From contig CM060977.1 in NCBI GenBank assembly GCA_030765065.1, forward strand, positions 132,746,295 to 132,810,294: a DNA stretch of 64,000 bases, given 5' to 3'. A program made the position numbers and the translations under genes. Source of the stretch: Deroplatys truncata (Eukaryota; Arthropoda; Insecta; Mantodea; Mantidae). Position 1 is the stretch's first letter. Each line of letters opens with the position of its first letter. The notes under the pieces are model-generated. The model was given only the letters and a program-made list of their open reading frames with translations. It was not told where the DNA came from and ran no database searches. Below, in pieces: positions 22,780 to 34,524 of this stretch.

Positions 22780-23628
22780 AGGCAGGTCTCTACTGCCATA
22801 ACAATCAATACACAACACTCAACATTTAATATAAACAACTTCAGACATGTAATGGAAACATGTTGAGTCATGCGTATAGCTGGAATTCCCATCGACACTG
22901 TCTCCATTGCATTAACAAATGACACAGCGTAAACATGCTGCGTTTGTTAATATCAATAATCCAATGCTTATTTTGAAAAGTTAGCCTTTGCGGCCATAAT
23001 GTATGCTTGGTGGAAGCGACGCAAGAATAAAAGAATAAAGTTATGAGTGCGCCCTTTTCTAAGCAACAGAAACAATTTAAATACCATCTTGTCTGAATTC
23101 AGGGTAGATTCGGCTTCAAAAATTTTCTAAGAATGTCGGAAATAGATTTCAGTGTGTTGCCGACTATAATTTCACCAGCAATTGCAAAACAGGAGACGAA
23201 ATTCAGAGCAGGCCTATCAGCTGAACTGAGATTAGTCTCTCTCCTTCGTCCAACCTCACGTAAACACTCCGTTTTCTTGATTTTATTTGCATAATATTTT
23301 AGGAGCATATCCCAAATGACGGGTTTTGCACGAATCTCATTACTTAACTTGTTTTCTTTCATCCACTCCATTTTTCTCGCTAGTAAACAACGGATATTAT
23401 GCAAGGGCTTAGTTGCCTGTATCATGTCTGGCGGACTTAGTCGGGTCTGCACGAAGTGAGCCGAATACATATTGCCGGTGAAAAACAAATTTTGTTTAGC
23501 CAAGACATGTTGAATCAGCATGTTGTTACGCAAGGCTTGGTCAGTGGAGACCTCGTTTACCGCCGTGTTGAGCTCAACGCGTTGAATCAACATACTTTGT
23601 TGATTGTTGAAGCAATGGAGACCCGCAT
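22780..23628 (-). mobile_element. PIF/Harbinger-type element with MADF-like frame and TTA duplication
   Basis: Ends AGGCAGGTCTCTACTGCC and (complement) ATGCGGGTCTCCATTGCT agree at 13 of 18 positions. The flanks are TTA at 22777-22779 and 23629-23631, and removing the insert restores the family A sequence CTCTTATGGTTTACC. TTA duplication and GGGTCTC-type ends are typical of PIF/Harbinger. Length is 849 bp and no DDE transposase is present. Confidence 0.85.
23099..23593 (-). pseudogene. MADF/Myb-like accessory protein remnant of the Harbinger element
   Basis: A 164-codon frame includes NEIRAKPVIWDMLLKYYANK followed by IKKTECLREV, the pattern of a MADF domain (acidic residue, P.IWD, then YxNK). 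Harbinger elements commonly encode such a DNA-binding partner next to the transposase. The domain is cut short after about 40 residues and the rest of the frame shows no family match, so the gene is probably decayed. Start is uncertain. Confidence 0.55.
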
Positions 23629-24409
23629 TTATGGTTTACCAGTTAAATTATAAAAAATTCATTCAAAACGCAGAGAACTTCATGAAGCTATTCCCATAAA
23701 GTTCAAGATACACCTTTTGTCACGCAAGGATCTTAAACATATGTTATTTTAGTCAAAATCGTTAGAGCATTTTTTAAATAAAAAATAACAAACGTCTTCC
23801 ATGTGAAGGTAGTTTAGGTGGCTGAATTTCTTCAAAAGATTCAGATCGCTTCCTTAGAAGATGCTGAACTTAAATACGAAGTGTGGTATTTATCCAACAT
23901 TTCGTTTTTGAGTTATGCTGTTTGGGGGGGAGTTGCAAAACTTCCAATTGCTAAAGGTAGGTATAGATAATGTAAAAACCAGCGTTAAAGTACCTACAGT
24001 TTTAACGAGTTATTTCACAAGTCAAAACAACAGAATTTCAAGGGAACTATACAAATAACACAATTAGGGCGCTTTACGATCCGATAAAGGCTACCTTACG
24101 ACTTCCATCCTCTCATATATAAACCTGCACCGTTTAACCTCCTGAACTAAAACTGGTTATTTACGCTTCAGAATTCTACAAAGTTTTATAGTAGCTTACC
24201 TTACAACTTCCAAAAGCTACCCCATACTAAAAATCTACATGTTGAGCATGTAAGTATTAGTTATTAATTACCTGGTAAAAATTCCCTTACAGCTCTGACT
24301 TTTCCTATCCATATTTTAAAGCCCTTACGTAGGAATATGCACCGTTAATTGTTCTAGCGGATATTTGCATTCTTACGCTATAGGACTGGTAATAATAGTA
24401 ATTTGTGCG

Positions 24410-24604
24410 AGTAGATTTCTACCACGTACACAATAAGTGGAGAAGGTAATGCATTCCACCAAAAAGTTCGATACCGAGATTTCACCGAAATAAATGTCTT
24501 TGAGGCCCTCTAAATAAAAAAAAGCATTTTTAGAAAAAGGTCCGGGTGTGTCTGTGAACACCATAACTCAAAAACGGAAAGTCGGATAGTACCAAACTTG
24601 ATAC
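24410..24604 (-). mobile_element. Family A element, 3' fragment (minus)
   Basis: Matches the right end of the family (AATGCATTCCACCAAAAA, ATTTCACCGAAATAAATG, AACTCAAAAACGGAAAGTCG) and is cut at the junction with the Tc1 family B copy. Confidence 0.7.
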
Positions 24605-25488
24605 TACAGGCCGATCTCGTCTGTTGACTGACGCCGACATTTGAAGAGGGTCGTAAAGAGTAATAGGCAGACATCTATCCAGACCATCTTACAGGAATTC
24701 CAAACTGCGTCAGGATCCACTCCAAGTACTATGACAGTTAGGCGTCAGGTGAGAAACCTTGGATTCCATGGTCGAGCGGCTGCTCATAAGCCACACATCA
24801 CGCAGGAAAATGCCAAATGACGCCTCGCTTGGTGTAAGGAGCCTCTACATTACACGATTGAACAGTGGCAAAACGTTGTGTGGAGTGACGAATCACGGTA
24901 CACTAGGTGGCGATACGATGGCAGGGTGTGGGTATGGCGAATGCCCGATGGACGTCATCTGCCAGCGTGTGTAGTGCCAACAGTGAAATTCGGAGGTGGG
25001 GTGTTATGGTGTGGTCGTGTTTTTCATGGAGGGGGCTTGCACCCCTTATTGTTTTCCGTGGCACGATCACAGCGCAGACCTACATTGATATTTTAAGCAC
25101 CTTCTTGCTTCCCACTGTTGAAGAGCAATTCGGGTATGGTGATTGCATCTTTCAACACCATCGAGCACCTGTTCATACTGCACGGGCTGCGGCAATAACA
25201 TCCCTGTAATGGACTGGCCTGCACAGAGTCCTGACTTGAATCCTATAGAACACTTTTGGGATGTTTTGGAACGCCGACTTCGTGCCAGGCCTCACCGACC
25301 AACATCGATACCTCTCCTCAGTTCCGCACTCCGTGAAGAATGGGCTGCCATTCCCCAAGAAACCTTCCAGCACCTGATTGAAAGCATGCCTGCGAGAGTG
25401 AACGCTATCATCAAGGCTAAGACTTCCAGCATTACGAACTTGTACGTCATTTTCAGCCAGGTGTCCGGATACTTTTGATCACGTAGTG
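24605..25488 (+). mobile_element. Tc1-like element (family B), 5'-truncated
   Basis: The right end GTGTCCGGATACTTTTGATC through ACGTAGTG is intact and followed by TA. The left 300 bp, including the left inverted repeat, is missing; the sequence starts inside the transposase frame. Confidence 0.85.
24640..25430 (+). pseudogene. Tc1 family B transposase remnant
   Basis: Plus-strand frames hold VVWSDESRYT (first Asp), DLNPIEHFWDVL (Glu) and QETFQHLIESMPARVN. The second catalytic block reads IFQHHRAPVHT, with His in place of the Asp, and a deletion follows it near 25190. Several frame changes are present. Confidence 0.8.
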
Positions 25489-25548
25489 TATGTCCGGAAG
25501 TACTTGGTTTCGAATTATGGTCTTCAAAATAGTGATATTCACCGGAAC

Positions 25549-25575
25549 GTTTTTTTTTTTTTTTTTTTTTTTTTT
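25549..25575 (+). repeat. Poly(T) run
   Basis: Uninterrupted T tract of about 27 bases at the downstream edge of the transposase remnant on the minus strand. Confidence 0.9.
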
Positions 25576-25599
25576 ACCGCAGGTAGTTTTCTTTACAGA

Positions 25600-26620
25600 T
25601 GTCCAAAGTGTACCCCTTCTACTTGAATGCAGGCCCCACATCGACGTCTCATGGCCGTGCGAACACGACCCTAAATTCCAGGAGTATTGTGTATTTCCTT
25701 ACAACCTGTCACAATTCTATTTTGAAGGGATTCCATGTCAGGGACCGGAGACGAATACACCAACGCTTTTAAATGACCCCACAAGTAGAAATTGACAGTT
25801 GCAAATCAGGTGAGCTTGGTGGCCAAGCAATTGGGCCACCTCTACCTATCCATCGATCAGGAAACCTTCGATCCAAATACCGTCGAGTGGTACGATTGAA
25901 GTGTGCAGGAGCACCATCATGCAATAAGTGAGCTTGTTGACGAATGCTCAGTGGAGTGTCTTCATTTACATGGGGTATGATATTTTCCAGGAAGTTTGAG
26001 TACACCTACCACTAAGTCTGTTTACAAGTACATGGGGTCCAACTAACCGATCACCAATGATACCGGCGCATATGTTGAGAGTGAACAAGTACTTGGCTAT
26101 GAGATGGAATTGCATGTGGGTTTTCGTATGCCCATACATGCTGAATGTGAAAATTTGTAATGTCATCTCATAAATAAGGTGCGTCATCTGTAAATAATAC
26201 CAAAGCAGGAAAGTTCAAACTTGTAGCACACTGCTGCACAAATCACTGACAGAACATCAATCGAGCAGCAGTCTGCTGGTGACAGGGCCTGTACACATTG
26301 CAAATAAGGGTACAAATGTGCTCTTGCAACAGTCTCCAGACATCGTATGACGAACATTCACTTGCAATGCTAACCTTCGTATACTGATAGGAGTTGTGTG
26401 CACAGAATCTCTTCCTCTACATCTGGAGTTGTAGATCTTGGTCGTTCTCTCCCCCAAACCAGCAGATGTTAACTTTCCACGAGTGCACAGTTGGCAATGG
26501 AGACGTTCAAATGTCTTCCGATCTGGTCACTGCAAGTACCTCTCTTGGTACACAACTAGCCAACGCAGCATTGCTGTTCGTCTTACCGTACATGAAGTGC
26601 ATATCTGTCACCACCTGATT
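25600..26620 (-). pseudogene. Decayed mariner-superfamily transposase
   Basis: Minus-strand frames show SIRQQAHLLHDGAPAHFNRT, DRWIGRGGPIAWPPSSPDL, FYLWGHLKALVYSSPVPD and RRRCGACIQVEGVHFGHL in family order. Spacing between the Asp of HDGAP and the expected last acidic residue after SPDL is about 41, unlike the DD34 types above. Stops and shifts are frequent. The helix-turn-helix part near 26300-26620 is barely recognisable. I could not find terminal repeats. Confidence 0.7.
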
Positions 26621-26754
26621 TGAGTACATGTCGTTCAGTCAGATGCCCAACACAACACTTAATGTACCATTTGCCTCAGAATGAACTGTCAGTATTCCTG
26701 TTAATATTTTCCGTCATAGCAACTACCTGTGGAGAGAAGTACACACATGGTGTG

Positions 26755-27330
26755 CCTGTTGAGTTGGTTGTACAGTATCAAGAGAAGAACATTAGGATTT
26801 CTGGATGGGTTAATAGTCTCAAATAAATTAGTGAAGAATGGTTTGGGTGAAATTTGCAGAAGAGAAAATAATTATAATGGTTTCTGGAGAGAAACAAGGA
26901 GCAGATCTGAGGATATAGAAATTCTAAAACTATTTAGCAAGATAACTGAAAAAAAGGTCTCTAATATTTTATATTTCAATGAAGGAAACTTGGGAAAGGG
27001 AAACATATATTGTTAAGTAATTAATGAACAAAGGGAGGGAATCATATGGTTAAAAAAGCCAGTGCATGGAGATTAAAAGGACTAAGAAAAGGTGTTCCAT
27101 AGATTGAGTACTCATTTGTGGAGGAAATGAAGATATTGAACACATACTATTTGAATGCCAAGGGACTGACCTGTGGAGGAAGGAGTTATTAAAGCAGGAA
27201 TGGTTTAAATTAGACAGAAAAATAGCCCTAACTGAAAATTTTAGAGAGGATAGTAGAGACAGGGGACAGTTCTTATGTTAAAAAAATGTGTATTGGTCTG
27301 TGAAAAGAGTAGTAGCTATTATTTGAGGCA
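26755..27330 (+). pseudogene. Non-LTR retrotransposon C-terminal fragment
   Basis: Frames read LVKNGLGEICRRENNYNGFW and KITEKKVSNILYF, then after shifts a knuckle region CGGNEDIEHILFECQGTDLW. This is the usual C-terminal end of a LINE polyprotein. No reverse transcriptase is attached, so the copy is 5'-truncated. Confidence 0.65.
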
Positions 27331-28260
27331 GTATTTTTAACACTTAAATGATATCAGTCTAATTATATAATATAAAATTTAATTACAGCCTGCCTTAAAG
27401 CAATGTGTGTATGTAATAATATGTAAAGTGTGTGTTACAGTCATTGTATTAATTATATTATGTACATGTATAATAATGTTATGTGAATGTATTACGTAAT
27501 TTAACAATGTAGGAGCTGTGAGAATAGAAGCAAAATACCTTCCGTAGCAAACAGAATTATAAAGTAAAAGCCAAAAGTTGCTAACAATGAGGTAACCTTG
27601 AGACAACAATAAAGTAGAAAGTTTAATAATGCTACTAATAATTCTTGGAACAATAATGTAATATTTAAAACAGTTTATAAATAGACAATCAACAACTAGA
27701 AAAAGCTTAAGTTAAATACAAGTATTCTATTGGAGTAGGCTAAGCCAATCAGAGACTTGAAATAGAGGAAATTTACAAATTCAGGCGGCAGATGCTACAA
27801 GATAGCGTACCCAGGCAGACGCTACTAGATTGCATACCCAATTGGTACGAAACGTGTTCAATGTGAGACATGAAAAAATTCATTGCGGTGAGAATAATAT
27901 AAAGTTTACGTGTTAAAAAGTGCAATTAAACAATAATCTCACAGCTCCAAAGTAGGATACATCAGTGAAGTGTTATTAATAAAAAAAAAGTACAATACAA
28001 TTGTAATTTGTAAGCCTTGTTCTTTAGCCGTACTACCCCTGCTAAGAGATACGTGTTCTGAAAATTACTACTGACGCAGCCGAGGCATACATATATATGT
28101 AATAAACATAAAAATACAAAGTTGATTTTTTAAATGTGGGGGTGAAGGCCACCGGAAAAGTAAACATGGGGCGAAGGCCACCGGAAAGTTTGTATCGTAT
28201 GTGGTGCATACAGCAACAATAAAATCCTCAAGATTGGCTCTCTAACAGTGGGGCAACAAC
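27324..28260 (+). repeat. 0.9-kb dispersed repeat, LTR-like, copy 2
   Basis: Direct-orientation partner of 18294-19185. Differences include a 40-bp insertion after GAGAATAGAAGC and a duplicated GAAGGCCACCGGAAA block near 28145-28190. GGAGCTGTGAGA near 27512 has an exact inverted match, TCTCACAGCTCC, near 27936-27948. Confidence 0.55.
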
Positions 28261-28637
28261 ACTCTCATAGTTATAAAGTGTACCTATGTAGAAACTGAAC
28301 TTTGTATATTGAATATGACTGGCTAACACCCTGGCTGAATGCCTGGTCATATTCATTTTGTAAGCTTGGTACAAATAAATAAATAGTGACCTCTAGCAAT
28401 CAGATTAAAAAAAAAAAAAGACTGAAGCATGGAAATATTTTGAAGTCAATATAACCAATAACAACAGAGCAGTCTGTAAATATCAGAAACAATATTTTCA
28501 TACAATTCCTGCATCAAATTTAAACAACATTTGCTTACTATATGTCCAGGAAAGTCTAATATAATTAAAACAAGAAATTATTGTGGTGGTGATTATGTTG
28601 TGATCAGGGCTCAGATAATGTTCACCTAAACTGATCC

Positions 28638-28639
28638 TT

Positions 28640-28670
<31 letters not shown>

Positions 28671-28716
28671 AATAAAGAAAGAGAAAGAAAGAAATGGAGA
28701 GAAAGAGAGAAGAGAA
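28638..28716 (+). repeat. (GAAA)n microsatellite
   Basis: AAAG/GAAA units, first pure then interrupted, ending next to a SINE A copy. Confidence 0.9.
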
Positions 28717-28725
28717 GGGAAAAAA

Positions 28726-28990
28726 ATGGAGTTTTATTTATGGATGCTGTAACTACTATGATCCTTAGCATCCCATTCTATATTGGGCCGGACCGGAAAT
28801 TTTGCTCAGAGGCCTATTTATCAGGCTTGAGGTTCTTTTACATGCCGTAAATCTGCGACACGGGTCCATATTTCCGAAGGAAGCCATGCTAAAGATTTTT
28901 ACGCCCGAAAAAATCCATTGCCCTTGGCCAGGTTTGAAACCGCGACCTTGGGAACTAGAGGTTAGCACGGTACCACTAGTCCACGGAGGA
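28726..28990 (-). mobile_element. tRNA-derived SINE A (minus)
   Basis: Minus strand: A-box region TGGTACCGTGCTAACC, B box CGCGGTTTCAAACC, body and the tail TCCATAAATAAAACTCC. The tail abuts the (GAAA)n tract. Confidence 0.8.
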
Positions 28991-29660
28991 CGACAGGAGA
29001 GAAGGGGAGAGAGAAAGAAAGAATGTTTCAATGGATTTACGTTATACTTTTTATACACATGTCTTACATGCCTGTGTCTGTCATATTTGATGTGCCACTG
29101 TATTGTGAATCTCTTTGCTACTGCAATTTTATTTTCAAAAAAACTTGCACATTAATATCAAGCAAGTTTTCATCAAATTAAAAAAAACATTTAGTTTATA
29201 TGATACTGTTTACAGTTTTACTTTTGGTATTTTTAGACTATAACTGAACTGCAATTAAAATGCATCACTCAAAATCAACTAATTTTCATACCATCAAAAT
29301 AATTGCTTTTCTAGGCTGCTATTTATGTGGAGGGGAGCAGTTTTTAGTACAATAACTGTCCTAGAATGCATTATTTCTAGTCATAAAATGCAGACATCAG
29401 CGGCAATGGTAGTCTAATGAGAGACTGGTTGTGGATTCTGTCATGTTTTACTCCTTAATTCCCAGAATGTGTGACTGGCTATTTAACATTACCTAGCACA
29501 TTACTAAGTATAAAGTTGCAACACAATATGTTAAGTCTCAACACCTTTTCCTATTTCTGCAACTATTTTAAGATCTAAACATTCCATCCTAATTTACTTT
29601 AAATGAGCAAGGCAACAATACTGAGAAAAATATACCTTAAAAAAAGGAAAGAAAAGAAAA
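28991..29660. other. No recognised gene
   Basis: AT-rich intergenic sequence; no family match. Confidence 0.4.
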
Positions 29661-29667
29661 AACAAAC

Positions 29668-29910
29668 CCTGATGCATTGCATTCATGTGGCTTTTTCTAC
29701 TCATTCTTCTACAAACTATTCCTACAAAAGCTTGTCTATTCTTGTTAAATAAGGTAAGCTTTTATTGCAGATTTACACATTCACTGCATGTATAAGAATA
29801 TACTCAGTAGGCTAAAGTGATAGTCATATTTTTAAAATCTTGGTCATTATGCGATAGTTTTGAAATTCCAAGCTCCTTGCACGACCATGGTGAAAATTAG
29901 CAAAATATGA
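29668..29910 (+). mobile_element. Family A element, diverged 5' fragment
   Basis: Resembles the left end: CTGATGCATTGCATTCATGT, CTTTTTCTACTC, GTAGGCTAAAGTGATAGTCA. It stops before the middle of the family. Confidence 0.55.
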
Positions 29911-30002
29911 CAGTTTTAGTCTTTTGTGCAGCGTTTTAATTGGAATTTCCTCTTTCATTTGATATATATTTTATCACTGTAGGCACAATACTTATATTAC
30001 AA

Positions 30003-31160
30003 ATATATTTTTACTTTCTCTGCTATGTATAGCAAGTAGCAGAAGTATTGCATTCCAACCAAAAATTTGATACCAAGATTTCACCGGAAACAGCATAACT
30101 CAAAAACAAAAAGTGGGATAAATATCAAACTTGATATTTGTTTACTATCTTCCAAGGAAGCAACACCAAGATTTTCAAGCAAATCCCTCTCCCAGAGTAT
30201 GCTTTACATGGCACATTTTTAAAAAATTTTGATATTCTCAAAAATGTCTAATGTTTTTGATTACAATATCATATGTTTAAGATATTTTCATTTCAAATTA
30301 AATATACATCTTGAATTTTCTGGGAATGTCCCCAAAAGTCCTCTTCATTCCAAATAGCTTTCGCATAAGTGATAAACCGTAAGAAAGAGACAAAATTTTA
30401 CTACAGAAAAAAATGTAGATTTCATTATAACAAACAATTTATGTCATACACTTTTTTGTCGAGTGGCTTATTTCCAAGATATTCCTTGTTATTTGTTTGA
30501 ATTTTCCAATACTTTTTCTCAAATGGGAATTCACTATTCTTTTTTTTGTTTTTTTTATGTCCTGGGCATGCAAAGAGAATGGAATACTCCAAATAGCAAC
30601 CAGCTCTTAAAAGATTTGACCATCCCTTAAAGCCTACCATATTCCCGTTGCACCTACAAGAAAATTTGCAATAAGATTAACATGAAGTAGGTGGAGAATA
30701 ATTCATTCATTATCTGTTTACCCTCCTCTTATGTAGGACTTACACCCCCCAGGACTTACAAGCGGGTGCCTGGGGTCAGAGGCCCGTCGAGGAGCAGACA
30801 CTCATGGATCAGACAGAGCATCCAGGATGGGTGATCAGCCCGATGCCTGGTATGGGATGAAGGAAGTAGATGAAACGAAATGTTGGTGAAATGGATGAAA
30901 GAAAAGGTGATGATGGAGCAGTTGGTGGAATGAATGGCGGGGGAAACCGGAGAACCCGGAGAAAACCCGCCCAGACGCCGCTTCGTCCACCACAAATCTC
31001 ACATGCAGGTCCCTGGGATTGAACCCGGGCCGCCTAGATGGGAGGCGAGCGGTCTAACCACTCGGCCACGGCACCACCTTAGGTGGAGAATAAGCGTTTA
31101 TAAAAATAGTTTGTACAAGAGTAGAGAAAGTCATGCGAGTGCAACACATCAAATTTTTAA
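30003..31160 (-). mobile_element. Family A element split by SINE C (minus)
   Basis: Minus-strand left end TTTGATGTGTTGCACTCGCA is at 31160 and right end AGAGAAAGTAAAAATAT at 30003. The SINE C at 30701-31079 interrupts it after the TCTACTTCATGTTAAT block. There is no CA tract; the site is deleted (ATTTCACCGGAAACAGCATA). Confidence 0.82.
30688..31092 (-). mobile_element. tRNA-derived SINE C with 13-bp target duplication
   Basis: The insert 30701-31079 reads on the minus strand as a serine/leucine-like tRNA head, GGTGCCGTGGCCGAGTGGTT with B box GGGTTCAATCCC, then a GGTTTTCTCCGGGTTCTCCG body and a tail ending near ATAATGAATGAAT. It is flanked by the direct repeat TAGGTGGAGAATA at 30688-30700 and 31080-31092. 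Frames inside it are not genes. Confidence 0.9.
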
Positions 31161-32340
31161 AAATTATACTGCATTTACATTTTGTACTGTGTATTCCGCA
31201 TATCTTCAAAAAAAATTTTTTAACTCCTGGTCACTTTGGAGTAGAAAGGTAAACTTTAGCCCATCTTTTAGAGGCAGTTTTGCTCAACAAATTGATACAA
31301 CTCTTAACTATGGCAGCTTCTGTATGCTAAGCCACGTGGTTTCTTTCTTTGCAAACATATGCAAATTTTTTTCTCCATTTTTTGCTAGAACAGCTTTTTC
31401 TGTGGACGACATTTTCTGATATAAATGAACTATTTTCCCCGAAATTTTGAAGATAGCTAAATTAAATTTTAGGATAATATAAACCGCTGTTGTGAATCTA
31501 CTTTGGTATTAATGACATGGTTATGTTTTAAAAAATAATTGCCGATATATTTTAATCAAAAGATGGAATTGTTAGAAAAATAATCCTATTTTCCTTAACA
31601 AACATATTCTTAGAAGGCATGCATCCACATTTTACAAAAATTTCAATGTGATATCTTAAACAGTTTCGGAGGCATGGGTCATGCATTTAACAATTTAACA
31701 CTGATGGGACAGGACTTTTAATCTGCCCTTACACAACAGATAACATGATTGTCTACCTCAATGTAAAGCCACAATTTACTCACCTTACTTTCCAAATTCC
31801 ACTACTACAGCTTCCAGAGAAAAGAGTGTGTATATGCTAAGAATAAAACTGTCTTGAACTGTGAGGCGCTTCAAATGTCTTAAGACACTTATGCAGGAAA
31901 TTGCTACCTCAGAATCAATGGAATCAAATCAAGTAAATCCTAAACTTCAGTGATGCACATTGCCAAACTTTACCAGCAATTATTACTTACTCATTATTTG
32001 CTCTGTAAGTTTATGTAGGCAGTTACAAAACAAGCATAAACTATCTGTAAAATTCCTTTATTAAAAGTTCTTAGATGGTAACATACTGCCTTATGGAAAT
32101 TAATATCACCATGGAGTAACTTTATTTAGCAATAGCAATTATTTTTGGTTTTAACCCTTCACAGTTGGAATGTGGGCGTAACTGCAAGCATCTGGAGTTG
32201 AGGTAAATTTAGTTACACCTGAGCATTTGTGGCTGGGTCTATTTAATACTTTGCACTATCATCAGATGTCAGCAAGGATACCATTCACAACCAGTTTAAA
32301 CATGTTTAAGGGGGTTTCCCATCCATTAGTTTTTGATGTA
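31161..32340. other. No recognised gene
   Basis: Unassigned intergenic DNA downstream of ZnT6, without a convincing open frame. Confidence 0.4.
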
Positions 32341-34045
32341 CACTCAGTCAATTTAAAACTGGCCAGCATCTGAGAGACGAGCTCAAATCAGGTACTTTCA
32401 CGAGTGCTTAGAACAGCCAGGCTTTGTTCACAAGACAGCATATATTCTTGTAGTATTTATAATGGGGAACACAACTATAATCACAAATGTCTTCAGAGAA
32501 AATAATCCATATATTAGATTTCAAAAAGACAGATGTTTCAGAGTGCTTCAACACTGAATATTTGTAATCAAAACACGCTTTATTGATGTATGGTTTTCAA
32601 GTGGAGTATGACCAAAGCTTGTTTCAATGTCATGCCTACTGCAGCACTCTTAGCTCAATGGTAGAGAGTAGCTTACTGTTTCTGAGGTTACAAGTTCAAA
32701 TTTCCGTAAAGTTACTCAACGTTTTACTTTCTATACCACATACATAGTAGGTAGAGAAGGTATTGCATTCCACCAAAAAATTCAATACTAAGATTTCATC
32801 AGAAATACCTGTTTTGAGGCACCTTGAATCCAAAAAAAAATCTGTGTGTGTGTGTGTCTGTGAACTGCATAACTCAAAAACGAAAAGTTGGATATATACC
32901 AAACTTGGTATTTTGGTTCAATACCTTCCAAAGATGCGACACAAAGATTTTCAAGAAAATTCTCCACCCCAAACTATCCTTCACATGGAACATTTTTCGA
33001 AATTTTTCATTTTCCAAAAAATGGCTCCAATGATTTTGATTAAAATACCATATATTAAAGATATTTACATGAAAAATAAAATGTATATCATAAATTGTCT
33101 GGGAATACAGTCCTCTTCATTTGAAAGGAATTTTGTATAATCTGTATAACCAGTAAAATTAAGTGATAAATGAAAATGTATTAAACAAAAACTGTAAACA
33201 TACAATTTATTTCAAGACATCCATTATAAATGGTTCGTTTTGTGCAATACTTCATCATTCTTTATAAGTACTATCAATTTTCAGTTGTTTTTCGCAACGA
33301 TGGAAACAGCATAGAATTTTAAGACCAACATATAGCGTCCATTTCTTAAAGATTTGACTATCATTGTTCTGCTGTGTACCTTATAATGAAATGTGTTATA
33401 TAGCCATTTCTGCCAATGTTTATCTCCATTAAAATGAAGTAGATAGAAAAATAAATTTCTGTACAAATAATTTATATACCCACTAATAAGTGATAAGAGG
33501 GTAGAGAAACTTATGTGAATATAGCACATCAGATCTTTTGTTCCTTTGATTTAAAATACACGAGTAAAAATATAAGAGGTTTTCTTTTTCAGTTTTCATG
33601 TATGTGGCATTTTTTTAGTGGTCCATCTTACTGATAGATGGAACTATCGCATTAATTTATCGCATTTATTGAGTTTCATACTCAGTCAATTTAATTTGAT
33701 AACCACAAATTTCACCATTATTGTAATTATATTTGTAAGTATAATGAAGTAACACAATATTATTTAATTATGTTACAGTAAAATGAGTTGTAAAAAATAA
33801 GACATAACTATCCAGTATTGAGAATTGAACTCTAGCTGCTTGCGTAGAGGTGAAGTAGTTTAACCACTGATCCATGCCAAGCACGGTGTGGAGGTAGCCG
33901 AAATCAGTGCATTATGGCTTGTATTATGGAGTTAGCCAAAGCGACGCAGAGAAGTTGATGGTTGTGAACTGCGCATTCACTCAAAGGGACTTTGAAAAAA
34001 ATTTAACTGCTCAACAGAACAGCCACTTTTAATTTGAACCGAGTG
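32341..34045 (+). mobile_element. TA-flanked 1.7-kb inverted-repeat element (family D), copy 1
   Basis: Flanked by TA and bounded by CACTCAGTCAATTTAAAACT and the complement of AGTGGCTTTTAATTTGAACC..GAGTG, i.e. related inverted ends. Each end is followed inward by a tRNA-like block (TTAGCTCAATGGTAGAGAGT near 32650; TTAACCACTGATCCATG near 33858). The middle, 32725-33535, is a minus-strand family A copy. The reverse-complement partner is at 40359-42076. No transposase is encoded. Confidence 0.7.
32725..33535 (-). mobile_element. Family A element inside family D copy 1 (minus)
   Basis: Minus-strand left end GATCTGATGTGCTATATTC and right end GTATAGAAAGTAAAACG. A short (TG)n at 32841-32860 marks the CA site. 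Confidence 0.78.
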
Positions 34046-34212
34046 TACACATGTATATGTGACTAGTTCCACTTTATACAGCTTTTCTGCATGATATGCG
34101 TAGATGTCAATGAAATAATGTCAATGTTCACTGAATTCAGTGACGATTTTTCTTTGAGTTATTTGAAAGCTAGCTGCTTCACAACAAGCTGAGTGCAACA
34201 ATGGTTCAAATG

Positions 34213-34524
34213 ACTAGTGTAAATTAAATTAAGTTTTATTTATGGACGCTCTTTAACCACTATGGTTCTTAGCGTACCATTCAATATTGGGCGTGAAAGA
34301 CCGCAAATTTTGTTGAGAGGCTTTTTTATCAGGCTTGAGGTTCTTTTACTTGCCGTAAATCTATGACACGGTACCACCGACTTTACTTCCCTTACGAAGG
34401 AAGCCATGCTAAGGACTTTTACACCCGAAAATATCCCTCGCCCTCTGCTGGGTTTGAACCTGCGACCCTGGGAACTAGTGGCTAGCATGGTAACCACTAC
34501 ACCACGGAGGAAGACAACTAGTGT
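34213..34524 (-). mobile_element. tRNA-derived SINE A with 8-bp target duplication (minus)
   Basis: The insert 34221-34516 has the full head (GTGGTGTAGTGGTTACCATG, B box GGTTCAAACCC), body and an A-rich tail. ACTAGTGT is repeated at 34213-34220 and 34517-34524. Confidence 0.87.

Larger units (their letters stand above)
22392..23926 (+). mobile_element. Family A element split by a PIF/Harbinger insertion
   Basis: Left part 22392-22779 begins at GTGTGATGTGTTACATTCAC. Right part resumes at 23632 with ATGGTTTACCAGTTA and runs to GAGTTATGCTGTTTGG at the CA site, where it is truncated. Confidence 0.8.

Noticed and set aside
31020..31079. A functional tRNA gene
   Set aside because: The minus-strand head has A and B boxes but no closing acceptor stem, and it continues into a SINE body with a target duplication.
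30934..31419. 161-codon open frame containing PGIEPGPPRWEASGL
   Set aside because: The first part is the antisense of the SINE C head. It crosses the SINE boundary and the rest has no support. Similar frames are widely mis-annotated as genes.
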